A stretch of 64,000 nucleotides of DNA from Tenrec ecaudatus. Lineage: Eukaryota > Chordata > Mammalia > Afrosoricida > Tenrecidae. Every line of letters begins with the position of its first letter. The stretch's first letter is position 1. Shown here in pieces: positions 44,590 to 55,545 of this stretch. Under the pieces are notes generated by a model. The model saw only the letters and a list, made by a program, of their open reading frames with translations. It was not told where the DNA came from and did no database searches. Position numbers and translations under genes: made by a program. The DNA lies in assembly GCF_050624435.1 (NCBI RefSeq), contig NC_134541.1, positions 99,320,805 to 99,384,804 of the forward strand, in the 5' to 3' direction.

Positions 44590-44930
44590 TTGCTGTTAGT
44601 TGTTGAGTCATCTCACAATGACCCCATACAAAACATGGCCAAATCCTGTAGGATCCTGGCTATTTTGTGTGACTTCCAATTTGTGGGGTTCAACTTCCAG
44701 TCCTATATCTCTAGTATGACCCATAGGGTTCTCACTGGCAGATCTTCAGAAATAGATAGCCAGGCCTTCCTTCCTAGTCTGGGTAAATCTGGAAACTCTA
44801 CTGACACCTGTCTACCATTTGAAAAACTGCTGGCATTTAGAATCCCAGTAGTATCACTCTCAGCATGACAGCAACACCCAAGTCAACGTACTGACAGATG
44901 AAGGCAGGGAGGCTGCATAGAGAGCCCTGA
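44590..44930 (-). repeat. tRNA-Gly-like SINE, antisense
   Basis: 'ttgctgttagttgttgagtc', 'agggttctcactggcagatc', 'agatagccaggccttccttc' and 'tctggaaactctactgacac'. Confidence 0.7.
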
Positions 44931-45499
44931 AAGAAGGTAAGGAAATGAGCCTAGCTTTCTAAGGTCTTTTCTAAGACCCTTCAACCCTCCCCAGAGACGC
45001 CCATGTAAACCAAGATGTGTTCTGCAGTACAGGTAAGGAAAGCCTGCTTTGAGCAGAAAAGCAGCTTCCATGCACAGCTGCTGACCTGTCCTAGAACATT
45101 TTCTAAATGCATCAGACAACAGGACAGGGCTGCTGACTGCTTCTGAGTGCTGTCACGGGAACATAATGGCTTTGTTTTCACGAGGGAGAGAGGAAGGCAA
45201 AAGTTTATGCCTCAAATTAGTAGGTCTGTCATGTTCCAAATTATTTGCTTTTCTAAAAATGGACTTTGACATGTGAACAGTTAGTATCTAATGCAAGACC
45301 TGAAAATCTGTCTCTCTCCAGACAGCAGGCAGACAATAGCTAGGGGAGCTTTCCCTGTCCCTCTCAGTGCGAGGGTACAGTGGTCTCCCAGAGCACACGT
45401 CCTTCCTGCACCTCCATGATCCGTGGCAGACCTTCAGCCCACAGGAAGACCCCTGGAGCCCTACCAAAGGGTCTTAGCACCCACGGCTGTGGTCCTCAG

Positions 45500-45690
45500 A
45501 GGATGGTGCCCTAGCCAGCACCATCGGCATCACCGGGGAACCTGTGAGAATGGTAGAGTCTCAGCCCTACCCCAGGACAGCTGAATCAGGTGTGGGATGG
45601 AGTATGCTCATCTACGTGTTCACAAGGCCTCCAGGTGATTCTGACGTGCCGCATATAGAGCAGAAGGAAGAACCACTGGTCTACAGCAGC
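45500..45690. repeat. MER5A-like hAT (Charlie) fragment
   Basis: 'accatcggcatcaccgggga' (compare 'gcatcacctgggg'), 'aggacagctgaatcaggtgt' and 'ccaggtgattctgacgtgcc' are the two arms of MER5A in order. Confidence 0.65.
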
Positions 45691-45794
45691 TTTGCCTCCT
45701 CTTTCTATCCCTCTCCTCCATCCTCTCCCCCCTCCCCAGCTCAGAGCACCACCCACCTGATAACTAAGATCCTCCCACCAGATGTCTCCAACTC

Positions 45795-45970
45795 CACCCA
45801 TCACAGGGACCCTTTAGGACAGTGTAGAACTGCCCCACAGGCTTTCCAGGATTGGACTCCTGATGGAAGCAGACCGTGAGATCTTTTCTCCTGCAGAGCT
45901 GCTGGTGGGTTCACACGGCCAGCCTGTCAGTTAATAGCCAGTGTTTAACCACTGCCATCAGGCCCGGCCT
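45795..45970 (-). repeat. AfroSINE, antisense
   Basis: 'aggacagtgtagaactgccc', 'tttctcctgcagagctgctg' and 'gtgtttaaccactgccatca'. Confidence 0.75.
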
Positions 45971-46257
45971 AAAGCCTTGAAGTATCCACTGACTTCTCTC
46001 ATTTCAAGCTCATTAAAGAGGCTCCTCCCACCTCTTTGGACTGGTGCAGTCTCCCACCACTAAATCCAACCAAGTTTTAAGAAAGGAAGACAGAAGAGAA
46101 CTGAATGAGGTTACAGTTCGCTCTGCAGAGAACAACTCTCAATGTGCCTTTGATAAGTGACAGCAATGTCGTCCTCTCTAAATGGCTGTGACCAGTACAG
46201 CATGGTTGTCAGGGAACCCACCAGTAAGACACACCGGGAGGACCAAGCAGGATGCCT

Positions 46258-47200
46258 GCTGCTGGTTGTTGTTGTTGGCCATTAAGTTGGCCCAGACGCA
46301 TAGCGATCCTGTGCACAGCAGAACAAACACTGCCCATGATAGGTTCAGGATCAAACTACGGAGCCCCCCAGTTTTCATTTGTTGACTGTTTAGAATTAGA
46401 GAGCCAGCCAACTCTCTCTTTTTGGCAGCCACTGTGTCACTTCATCGCACTGAAGATATTTTTCTTCTGCTGTGGATCCTTTACTCTACCAAGCATGGTG
46501 TCTTTCTCCACAGATGGTTCCTCCGGATGACATGCCCACAGCATGAGAAACGGAGTCACACTGCCTTGCTTCTAAAGAGCATTGTAGTCGCACTTCCTCC
46601 AAGACACGTACGGTTCTGCCGACAGGCCATGATCTGGTTAAGGCTCTTTGCCACCATCATCATGCACAGGCATCGATTCTTCTTCGGCCTTCCTTACTCA
46701 CTGCCCTGCTCTGGCAGACAGATGAGGCGAATGAGAGCGCCTGACTCGGAGCAGGCGCCCCTTAGCCCTCAAGGTGACACCTTTGATCCGCAGCACGCTC
46801 ACCAGGCCCTTTGCAGCAGTGTGCCATTTGATTCCTAAATCCTTCTGACTTCAATCTTTTCTCCATTGATCACGGTATTGCCTATTAGTCCCGTTGTGAA
46901 GAACTGTGTTTTCTTTATGTTGAGGTATAATCCACGCTGAAGGCTCGGGTCTGTGATCCTCATCAGAATCACTTCAAATCCCGCTGGCTTTCAGCAAGCA
47001 AGGTTGTGTCATCTGCACATCGGTGGCTGCTAACGAGCCTCTTTCCAATCCTGATGTCTCTTTCTTCTTCAGGAAACCCAGCATCTCGGATTACTGGCTC
47101 AGCACACAGACTGAAGAAGTCTGGAGAAAGGATACAGGCCTGATGCACACCTTTCCTGATTTCAATCTATTAGAGGGCTAATAAATTGTATCTAGTGCCT
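46258..47200 (-). mobile_element. RTE (BovB-like) LINE, 0.9 kb, reverse-transcriptase region, dead
   Basis: The longest RTE copy here. It begins with the (GTT)n 3' tail 'ggttgttgttgttggc', then the tail block 'cccagacgcatagcgatcct', and reads back through the C-terminal region into the reverse transcriptase. The catalytic core is readable on the minus strand at 47019-47008 as C-A-D-D followed by TTLLAE (the Y of YADD is Cys here). 'atgatctggttaaggctctt' and 'aggtataatccacgctgaag' are further consensus blocks. Stops and frameshifts break it, and the 5' end is missing. RTE supplies the 3' tail shared with the SINEs of this window. Confidence 0.85.
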
Positions 47201-47969
47201 GGATCCAATTCAATCAGGCTACAGCTGACCAACTCCATAACGTTTGTGACTCACCAAATGAAAAAGTGGAAAAAGGGTTAATGATTGAGAGGACCCCTGG
47301 CCGATACCTCCCCTCTTTCTCTCTCTCTCCCATGGGTGTGTTCTCATCCACCACATCGATTCACTTCATACTTTGCTGTTTACCTTTGTAGCTTCCTAAG
47401 GGAAACACACATGTCCTGCATGTCTTACCTGGGACGGTGTCCTACAGTGGTTGTTCCCTCAGGCAGCGGGAATCAGGCATGAGGCAGAGCACCGTCTTCA
47501 ACAACTGGTCAAAGGCTTGGCTCACGTGAGCACACACTGCACCAGACCACACACAACACCTACATGCTTGAACTTGGACGAACTTGCATGTGCCATCAAA
47601 CAGGGACACACATGTACACTGGGTCACACACGGACACCAGGATGTCCCCACGCCTTGCTTACACCCAACAACAGAAGAACTACAAAGAAGCCATACGGTA
47701 CCTTTGGGTGACTTAAGTGTCGCCACTGCCCAGTCACCATCACAACTTCCTAAAAAAATAACAATCAAGAGATGCTGATCTGTTGGCTGGATCCCCAGGA
47801 TCGTGCGCCCTCATCCCATGTGGCTGCCCCAGTCGCCTCCAAGGAGGACAGACCCCAGGGGACAGGTGTGCAGTCCTTCCTGTCTAAAGTGGTGACCCGT
47901 CAAAGATCAGCACATGTCTCCAGCCACATGAACCAGAGAGTGAACTCTTCAGCAGTCGGTAAGAGTCTA

Positions 47970-48172
47970 AGGAAGCCTGGCGGTGCGGCGATTAAGAGCT
48001 CAGAGGCTACCCCAAAGATATGTGGCTCAAACCCGCCAGCTGCTCCCTGGGAGAAAGGTGTGGCAGTCTGCTGCCCCAAAGACAATGGCCTTAGATGCCC
48101 TCCCCTACCGGACAGCTCCACTGAGTCCTACAGAGTCACCATGAGTTAGAATCTCCTCGAAGACAACGAAAT
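47970..48172 (+). repeat. AfroSINE, sense
   Basis: 'gaagcctggcggtgcggcga', 'gtggctcaaacccgccagct', 'ggtgtggcagtctgctgccc' and 'accatgagttagaatctcct'. The less decayed CpGs suggest a relatively young copy. Confidence 0.85.
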
Positions 48173-48189
48173 AGGTGAAATCTGACTCT

Positions 48190-48405
48190 AAAACTGCACT
48201 GGTAGGAAAGTGGTTATGTGTTGGGCCAATAACAGACAGGCCAACAGTTCAAAACCACCAGCTGCTCCTCAGGAGAAAGACAACGCTTTCTATATCCATT
48301 GGGAGTTACAGTCTCGGAAACCCACCCAGGCAGCTTTTCCCTGTCCCTGTCCTGTAGGGTGGCTATGAGTCAGAATCAAGCTGATGCCAGTGAGGTCTTG
48401 GTTTT
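48190..48405 (+). repeat. AfroSINE, sense
   Basis: 'gtggttatgtgttgggccaa', 'aacagttcaaaaccaccagc', 'gggagttacagtctcggaaa' and 'atgagtcagaatcaagctga', tail 'ggtcttggtttttt'. Confidence 0.85.
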
Positions 48406-48414
48406 TTAGGGGGT

Positions 48415-48535
48415 TACTGATCTTTTAGGGATTCGATGGCCAAGCCTTTCTTCTGAGGTGCTTCTGGGTGGACTCAAACCTCCAACCTTTCTTTTAACAG
48501 CCAAGCCCACTAACTACCTGCTTACACCAAGCCTG
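48415..48535 (-). repeat. AfroSINE variant, antisense, partial
   Basis: 'gccaagcctttcttctgagg', 'tgcttctgggtggactcaaa' and 'cctccaacctttcttttaac'. Confidence 0.7.
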
Positions 48536-48539
48536 TGTC

Positions 48540-48712
48540 TGTGCAGTGAGGTCTGACGCCTACGGACCCTCTAGGGCCGAGCATGACTTTCGATCGGTAC
48601 TGAAGCATATGGGCATGTGTTTCTCCCATGGAGCAGCTAGGGGGTCCCAGCCACCAACCTTGTGGATAGAAACTGAGCACTTAACCACTGTGTCACCAGC
48701 ATTCACCTGTGG
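48540..48712 (-). repeat. AfroSINE, antisense
   Basis: 'agtgaggtctgacgcctacg', 'gtttctcccatggagcagct', 'ccaccaaccttgtggataga' and 'taaccactgtgtcaccagca'. Confidence 0.7.
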
Positions 48713-48724
48713 TATCCCCCACAC

Positions 48725-48916
48725 CAGCGGTTCTCAACCTTCTTCATGCCTCGACCCTTTCATACAGTTCCTTATGTTGGGGTGACCCCCAACCAGAAAA
48801 TTATTTTCATTGATACTTCATAACTGTCATTTTGTTGCTGTTATGAATCAGGCGACCCCTGTGAAAGGATCGTTTGACCCCCAATGGGTTTGTGACCCAC
48901 AGGTTGAAAACCACTG
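48725..48916 (-). mobile_element. SPIN-type hAT transposon with 8-bp target duplication
   Basis: 192 bases from 'cagcggttctcaaccttctt' to 'acaggttgaaaaccactg', with 'acttcataactgtcattttg', 'aatcaggcgacccctgtgaa' and 'ccaatgggtttgtgaccc'. The flanks, 'ccccacac' (48717-48724) and 'ccctacac' (48917-48924), are an 8-bp duplication with one change. Confidence 0.92.
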
Positions 48917-49546
48917 CCCTACACACTATTGGGCTCCAGCTAGCTGTTTCATAATCCCACAACGCCTTGCTTTACTGACCAGATGTGCACCTGGCATTTT
49001 GGCAGTAAATCCGTTCTCCAAATTTAATTCCATGTCTGATGCATAGAATGAGCCCTGCAGGGAGTCTCCCTTTATGAGAAGAACCCTGTGGTGACCCCTC
49101 TCAGGTAGCAAAGGAGGGTGAGTGTGACTGAGGGGCACAAGCTCCTTGCAAAGCCTCCCCCAGAGGATTGGGTTTTACCTAAAGTGAAGCAAACCAGCCC
49201 AAATCTCTGCCCATTGGGTGGAGACTTGGCCAATCAGCATGTGCTACTAGCCCTTGTTTCCTTTCTTAGGAATCTACCTAGAACGGCTCAGTCTCACATT
49301 CTGCATTGTTTCCACACACACCAGGCTGCAGCAAAAGGGCTGTGGACGGAATGATTCCAGAGCCCAGAGCCAGCCCCAGTGAACCACTTCTGGTTGGCCT
49401 CCCAGGCATTCCCTGCTCAGCCCTCATGGGACAGGGGAGACTGCAGTGAGAGGGAGACAGCGAGAGCAAGTTCAAATTGAGAGGCAGCCTCCTTCCCCCT
49501 CCTCTTCCACCCACGGAGCAGGGTCACAGTCACCTGTAAATAGTGA

Positions 49547-49641
49547 GGCAGCCCAGTACTTCCTGTGGGCATCTCTGACCCTCCCTAAGGATGTGGCAGC
49601 CCAGAACTTCCTGTGTGGGCATCTCTGACCCTAAGGATGCC
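49547..49641. repeat. Two-copy 48-bp tandem duplication
   Basis: 'ggcagcccagtacttcctgt' (49547) and 'ggcagcccagaacttcctgt' (49595) begin two near-identical units that each continue 'gggcatctctgaccct...aaggatg'. Confidence 0.85.
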
Positions 49642-49794
49642 ATCCTCACCCAAAGCAAAGTCCTCACTGTGAGGGCTAATGGCAGGGGCCAAGCCACTGT
49701 CATCTCTTGTCTTAGACTGGCCAGAATGTTAGTCAGGACGCTTGTTAAGCAAGCCACGGGCAACTGAATGTGGACTTGGGGGTTTCACTCCCTG

Positions 49795-50012
49795 TGGGTG
49801 GCACTGTCCTGATTGCTGGGGGCTGCCTGGAGTCGATCCCCACTCATGGTTAGGGTCCCACGTGCTGAGAGTACCATTGCACCCTGGGGTTTTCCTGGCT
49901 TTAATCATTAAGGATGCAGTTCACCAGGCCTTCCCTCTGGGGAGCACCGAGGTGGGTTCACACCATCATCCTCTGGGTTAAGCATCCAGCTGCAAACCAC
50001 TCTCCCACCAGC
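49795..50012 (-). repeat. AfroSINE, antisense
   Basis: 'ctgcctggagtcgatcccca', 'ccctggggttttcctggctt', 'gttcaccaggccttccctct' and 'gcaaaccactctcccaccag'. Confidence 0.65.
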
Positions 50013-50019
50013 TAAAACA

Positions 50020-50222
50020 ACAACAAAAACCTCACTGCTATTGAGTGGATTCCATCTCATCAACCCTACAGACGGGGTAGAACTTCCCCCAGTGGGTTCT
50101 GAGACTGGAACTCTTTATGAGAGTAGAAAGCCTCATCCTCCTGAGGAGCAAGTGGTAGCTTCGAACTGCTGGCCTTTCAGTTTGCAGCCCAAAGCATAAC
50201 CCACTCCACCAGCAGGGCTCCT
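50020..50222 (-). repeat. AfroSINE, antisense, full length
   Basis: 'cctcactgctattgagtgga', 'tttatgagagtagaaagcct', 'tagcttcgaactgctggcct' and 'ctccaccagcagggctcctt'. Confidence 0.85.
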
Positions 50223-50309
50223 TGCACCACTCGCACACCTCAAATAAATGCTTGCTGGGGGAAAGGTTAAATGCCTCCCAAATCTAGCTTTTGCCTTTTA
50301 TATAGCCTC

Positions 50310-50465
50310 TGGCAGCCAAGAGTTGAATCTCTTTGGAAGAATGTAGGTAGGATTCCTATCAGGTGACCTTGCGTGTGACTCGTGGATTTGCTATTTACTG
50401 ATGAGTGACAAGGAGCCACAGCTTTACAATCTGCAAATCTGTGGAACTAATACCACCCTCCCTTG
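50310..50465 (+). repeat. Probable MIR SINE, sense
   Basis: 'ggtaggattcctatcaggtg', 'gactcgtggatttgctattt' and 'caatctgcaaatctgtggaa' loosely follow MIR. Bases 50470-51010 hold nothing else I recognise. Confidence 0.4.
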
Positions 50466-51014
50466 CTCCCTCCCTCCCTTGGATGTATACTGCTTGGGCT
50501 TCTATGATTCCATGTCCCTGTCTGTCCTAACTTTTCTTTAAACTAGCAGCCATCTATCCATCCCTATGGATGGCCTAAGGTACCTTGTGGGCTTTTCAAG
50601 CACAGTCGCTGATGCAGAGTGAAGAAGGAATGTGTTCATGTTGAAGCACAGGGGAAAGAGAAGACGCAAAGGAAACTAACTCATGCTGGCGAGCTGATAA
50701 TCTACAAGCCAGCAAATCAGCCTCTGGTGGCTCCTTGGTCTAGTGCCCGAGAGACAGCACAGCTCCGATCCAGTGAGGCTCCATGCCCAGGCGCAGGCCA
50801 CCTCCCCGGCCATGTCCCTTAAGCCAGAGACCAAACAGATGGAGGCAGGAGTCAGCCCTTTCTGAGTCACCAGGGGACGCCGAAAAAGGTTTTGCCAGGC
50901 TCCTCGGTCCTGTAGACACTGAGAGTGGAGAAGCCCCAAAGTGGGTTTTTAAGAGGGACAACGCCCATCGCCCAGGGCCCTGGCCAGGGGCTCATGTTGC
51001 CCAGGATTGCGGAT

Positions 51015-51175
51015 CAGGTAAGGGCTGCTAACCTCAAAGTCAGCTGTTTGAACCCACTGGCTGCTCCAAGGGAAGACAATGAGGCTTTCTGCTCCTGTTA
51101 AGATTTGCAGCCTCAGAAAACCAAAGGGCAGTTCAACTCTGTCCTATAGAGTCATTATGAGTATATGCAAGTTAG
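51015..51175 (+). repeat. AfroSINE, sense, head truncated
   Basis: 'aagggctgctaacctcaaag', 'cagctgtttgaacccactgg', 'atttgcagcctcagaaaacc' and 'cagttcaactctgtcctata'. Confidence 0.75.
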
Positions 51176-51286
51176 TGTTTACTATGGACCCTGCCATGAA
51201 AGGGGCCGGGCATACACTGATGAATAGACAGGCCTGGGTCACGCCTCAGTGAAACATCTGGGACGCCAGACTGAATGGTTGGAAAA

Positions 51287-51330
51287 TGAATGAATGAGTG
51301 AATGAATGAATGAATGAATGCACTTTAGCC
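51287..51330. repeat. (GAAT)n microsatellite
   Basis: About ten imperfect units, 'aatgaatgaatgaatgaatg', beside an old repeat tail. Confidence 0.85.
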
Positions 51331-51839
51331 CCTAACATGTACCCCCTTTTCCCTGGAGCCAGGTAGTGAACCCTTTGGGAAGAGTACCCATTTGGAGGAG
51401 GAAGAGTTAGGGAAGGGGGATTGTCACAGGCTGTGTATGACCAGATGTTACAGCCCACACAGAGAAAGGAGCCCTCTTGAAACACAATTGAGAGTGGTTT
51501 CATCACACAAGCTAAAGGTCAACGAGGGGCAGTAGGAAGACAGACAGGTTTGGGGGGGCAAGGGCTGGGAGACAGATGAGTACAGCCCTTTCCTTCCAGA
51601 GGTGCATCTCTCATTCTGCTAGAGAGACTGGGCCAGGGACCCTGAGTGAGAATGCTTCGTTCTCTCATTTAAAATGGAGATTGGTGCTTGGAGATCAAGC
51701 CTTTGACTCCTCATGAAGAAATGAAGGTCCAGAAGGAATCAGTAACTGGCTCAAAGTCACAGGTCACTAAGGACAGAGGCAAGCTGAGGCAGAGTATCCG
51801 ATCCCTCCAATGTTTTGAACAGTAAAGCCACGGAGGAAC

Positions 51840-51985
51840 TCATGGAGCCCTGGGCATGCGGGGGTTAAGCACTAGGCTGCTAACTCAAAGGTCGCAGTTG
51901 GCTCTGCAGGAGAAAGACAGGCCAGCACTGCTCTGGCCTATGGGGTGGCTAGGAGCTGGAATCGACTCTGCAGCAGAGGGCAGAG
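51840..51985 (+). repeat. AfroSINE, sense, internally deleted
   Basis: 'ggagccctgggcatgcgggg', 'gcactaggctgctaactcaa', then a gap to 'ctggcctatggggtggctag' and 'gagctggaatcgactctgca'. Confidence 0.8.
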
Positions 51986-52489
51986 GAGCTTATTAAGAGG
52001 GTTCTTGTCTGGGGGGCTTTCTAAATGGGTGGCTGACCCTAACAGCTGGCCAACCCGACTTGGAGGCCCTCAATTGCACTTTTGGAAAATGCGTCTGGTT
52101 AGTTGAGGATGTGGAGCTTTTATCAACAAACCATTTTTAAACAACTTTTCTCCTGGGTGGTAATGATTTCATTAATGGAATACATTTCATCATTCACACC
52201 GTGATCACATTATGCCTTAATAAAGAACCCTTGAAAGAGCGTTTATTAAGGGATTTGCATTTCATTTGTGCGTTCAGATGCCAGACTCCTGGATAAGCCA
52301 CCACTGGGTCAAGCAGGCCCTCACAGGCCCCTTCACTCACTACAGACGGACGTGCCCGTCTGTGACCCAGCCCCTGGAGTCCACAACAGAGAGAAGTTTG
52401 GAGAGGTGAGGGGTTCACCCGCCACATCCAGGGCTGGGGATCCTGGCAGGTTTCGGAAGAAATAGAGGTGCCACTTCCTTAGGGTTGTG

Positions 52490-52702
52490 TTCTTAGGGGC
52501 CCTCCCTCGAACTGAGTCCGACTCGCGGTGACCCCATGTGACAGAGTGCATCTGCCCGGTTGAGTGTTCCTGGCTGGAGAGAGACCTCATAGGAGCAGTC
52601 CTCTAGGTCTTTCTCCCACAGGGCTGTTGGGGGGAGGATGGGGAGGCTCAAACCACCAACCTTTGAGTTAGCAGCTTAACCACTGTGCCACCAGGATCCT
52701 TA
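52490..52702 (-). repeat. AfroSINE, antisense
   Basis: 'cgaactgagtccgactcgcg', 'gacagagtgcatctgcccgg', 'tcaaaccaccaacctttgag' and 'actgtgccaccaggatcctt'. CpGs are partly retained. Confidence 0.85.
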
Positions 52703-53156
52703 ACAACCAAGCTACTCCCAATTCTCCCGAGGGAAGCTCATTCAACTGTTCGATAAACAGTTCAGAAGTTTTCTGAAGTTTCCTATAGGTGGTAGAAAGG
52801 TTTACTCAAAAGGTGTCTGCCCTCTCGCCACACTGCAAATTTAATCCAGACCACACTGCAGATGTTTGCCGGCTAACGGAGCCTGCCCAACGCTTGAAAG
52901 CGTCCAGGTGCTCTGCTGGAATCTCCGTCTGTCGGGTATCCAGGGCCCCACGCGGAAGGAAGCTCACAGGAAGCACGCAGCAGAGTGCAGGGGCTGGGCT
53001 GCTGAGTGTAGTGAGACCCATCAGAGAAGGAAAAGGCGTCTGGGCTCACCTGGGTTTACACCACAAGAAAAATCAAATCTGACTGTCACCTAAAAGAAAA
53101 GCTGTAGAATGGGAGGGGCCAGCCAAAGGTGCCCCTCAACAAGACAACAGCCCATG

Positions 53157-53440
53157 CCAGCTCCTGCTACCTCATGGGGCACGTGTCACCTCAGGGTGCA
53201 TGTGCTAACATTGGGGGGGGTGTGCTACCTTGTGGGGCATGTGTCACCTCGGGGTGTATGTGTCACCTCGGGGTGTATGTGTTAACCTTGGGGTACATGT
53301 GTCACCTCGGGGTGTATGTGTCACCTAGGTGTGTATGTGTTAACCTTGGGGTACATGTGTCACCTCAGGGTGTATGTGTCACCTAGGGGTGTATGTGTTA
53401 ACCTTGGAGTACATGTGTCACCTCGGGTACATGTGGATAC
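53157..53440. repeat. Minisatellite with a 58-bp higher-order unit
   Basis: Monomers of 19-20 bases ('gtgtcacctcggggtgtat', 'gtgttaaccttggggtacat') are arranged three to a unit. 'ttaaccttgg' recurs at 53282, 53340 and 53398, exactly 58 apart. The open frame across it is a by-product of the repeat. Confidence 0.9.
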
Positions 53441-53669
53441 ACTTGTATGCAGAATGGTCACAGACAGACAACATGAAGTGAGAAATGGTTGTATGAGGGT
53501 TAAGATAGGCTCAGGTTATCAGCAAACCCTAGGGAGTCTTTGGGCTTAGCATCTGTCAGTCTGTATACCTGTGTCTGTAAGCAGGTGGCTCCAGACCCTC
53601 AGGACTCCATCTGGAAATCCTCAGAGGTAGTGTGAATTCCTTACAAGACTTCGCGTACAAACACTTATT

Positions 53670-53850
53670 AAGCTGAAAACTAATCTCGCTGCATCAATTC
53701 AGACTCGTAGTGACTCTCTATACGGTTTCTGAGGGTGTACATCTCTACAGAAACACACAGCCTCATCTTACTCCTAAAGAGTGACTCATGGATTTGAACC
53801 ACCAACCTCTGGTTAGCAGTATTTAATCCACAGTACCACGAGGGCTCCTT
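53670..53850 (-). repeat. AfroSINE, antisense
   Basis: 'tcaattcagactcgtagtga', 'tcatggatttgaaccaccaa' and 'agtaccacgagggctcctta'. Confidence 0.75.
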
Positions 53851-53869
53851 ATACAATCACATATGTAAC

Positions 53870-54000
53870 AAAACAAAAACCAAGCCCGTTGCTGTCAAGT
53901 TGCTTCTGAGTCATACCGAGGATCAGCTGGTGCGTTTGAGCTAGTGACTTGTGCTTAGTAGGCCAATATTTGCTGACCAATGCCATCAGTGATCCAGAAA
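53870..54000 (-). repeat. AfroSINE, antisense, degraded
   Basis: 'aaccaagcccgttgctgtca', 'gcttctgagtcataccgagg' and 'taggccaatatttgctgacc'. Bases 54060-54490 after it hold nothing I can name. Confidence 0.55.
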
Positions 54001-54501
54001 CAGTAGTGTCCAAAGAAGGGCTTGAACCCTGGACTCTCAGAGTAGATGTCCGATGCTCTACCTACTGACCTCTTGTGTGCTTGCCAGTACCCTAGATGCC
54101 CAAGCTTGTCTGTGAATCTGTTTTCCGTGGGTCGTGGCCACCACAATCACCACAGTGCTTTGGGCTCCTAACATCAGTTGGAGAGAATTAGTGTATCTCA
54201 CACCAGAATCCCATCTGCAAGTGTCTCCCACGCCATCTCTAAAGAGGGGCTTGGCAGAGGAGGAAGAGGGGATGGGTAGCTGACAAGAAATGGAAGCCCG
54301 GTATCTGTGGGGTGCTCTGCTCACTCCAGGAACCAGGTGCAGGGGGAGAGTACTGTTCCTACCTCCTGCTAACTAGCAGCAGTACTTTGGGGTCCTCCCA
54401 GAGTGAATGGGGGCTCCGCTCATGGGGCCAACATGCTTGAGAAGGGAGTTAAAGGCTCATGGAAGCAACGTCCTTCCCTGAGTCCTGAGCATACTCTAGA
54501 G

Positions 54502-54695
54502 CAGTGGTTTTCAACCTTCCTGACCTTGAGACCCTCTAATACAGTTCCTCGTGTTGTGGTGACCCCCCCAACCATAAAATTGTTTTTGTTGCTACCTCAT
54601 CACTGTCATTTTGCTCCTGTTATGAATCGGGCAACATTGGTGAAAGGGTCCTTCAACCCCCAAAGGGGTTGAGCCCTACAGTTTGAGAACGGCTG
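54502..54695 (-). mobile_element. SPIN-type hAT transposon with TCTAGA target duplication
   Basis: 194 bases from 'cagtggttttcaaccttcct' to 'gtttgagaacggctg', with 'acagttcctcgtgttgtggt', 'actgtcattttgctcctgtt' and 'gaatcgggcaacattggtga'. Flanks are 'ctctagag' (54494-54501) and 'ctctagat' (54696-54703). NTCTAGAN is the known SPIN target preference. Confidence 0.95.
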
Positions 54696-54769
54696 CTCTA
54701 GATGGAGACTGTGACTCACACGCTAGCTGTGAGTCACAGGGCGATGAGGCCGTGGACAAGGGGGCTCAT

Positions 54770-54900
54770 ATGCCTCTTTGCCTTCATGCTATGGGCCATC
54801 TCACCATACATGCCCTCCTGGGCACTTGCATGTCTATTTTATAGATGACAAAACTACACAGATGGGAAGTAGCTGAGCCAGGATTTGAAATCACCCCACC
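54770..54900 (-). repeat. MIR SINE fragment, antisense
   Basis: 'tctattttatagatgacaaa', 'agatgggaagtagctgagcc' and 'aggatttgaaatc'. Confidence 0.6.
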
Positions 54901-55059
54901 CCACCCCCCAGAAGCAGGCTCAGTGAAGGGACATATTAAGTAGAAAGTCTGGTTTAACACTCTCTTATGAGACTGGTGATGATAACAGGACTCCTGGGAC
55001 CAGTGAGGAGGAGAGGCGAGGAAATCGCCCTCTGGTGCTGAGACTACACAGGAGCCGCT

Positions 55060-55545
55060 CATTCACTGCAGGTGGGAATGGACCCTGATGCTACTGCCAA
55101 GGACATCAGTTCCCTGGTTTCTGCACAAGGGGGCCCTGGGACCCGTCTGACCCACTGACCCCAACCCTGGCCCATGCCAGCCTGCTGACCAATGTCCACT
55201 GTAGCGCTTGCCACTACAGGAAAATGCCCTTCAGCAGGTGAATGGGGAAGCACAGTGTGGAATCCACTCAGAGAGAAAAGACATCCCGGTGCACGCCACT
55301 GGCTGGATGGGCCCTGAGCAGCATGTTCAGCAGAGAGCTAATACCATATGATCCCACACCTATAAAACGCATAGACACCTATGATGATGCGGGGGGTGGG
55401 GTACAGGGAAAGGGGCATTTGGGGCCTGATGAAGTTATGTGAATGGAGGTAGAATCGGTTGGAAAAGGACAGTTAAGACAGTTGCACAACACCAAGAATG
55501 GAATCAATTTCACTGAATTATACTCATGCATGTAGAAAACGCGTT
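55060..55545 (+). repeat. Old L1 (L1M-type) 3' region, sense
   Basis: 'cactgcaggtgggaatggac', 'cccttcagcaggtgaatggg', 'ccatatgatcccacacctat', 'gacagttgcacaacaccaag' and 'tttcactgaattatactcat' are late ORF2 and 3' L1 blocks in order. Dead. Confidence 0.75.

Noticed and set aside
53129-53549. Repeating peptide frame (MCHLGVYVLTLGY-like) and a regularly spaced repeat that could be taken for a CRISPR array
   Set aside because: Monomers are contiguous without unique spacers and the host is a mammal; it is a minisatellite.
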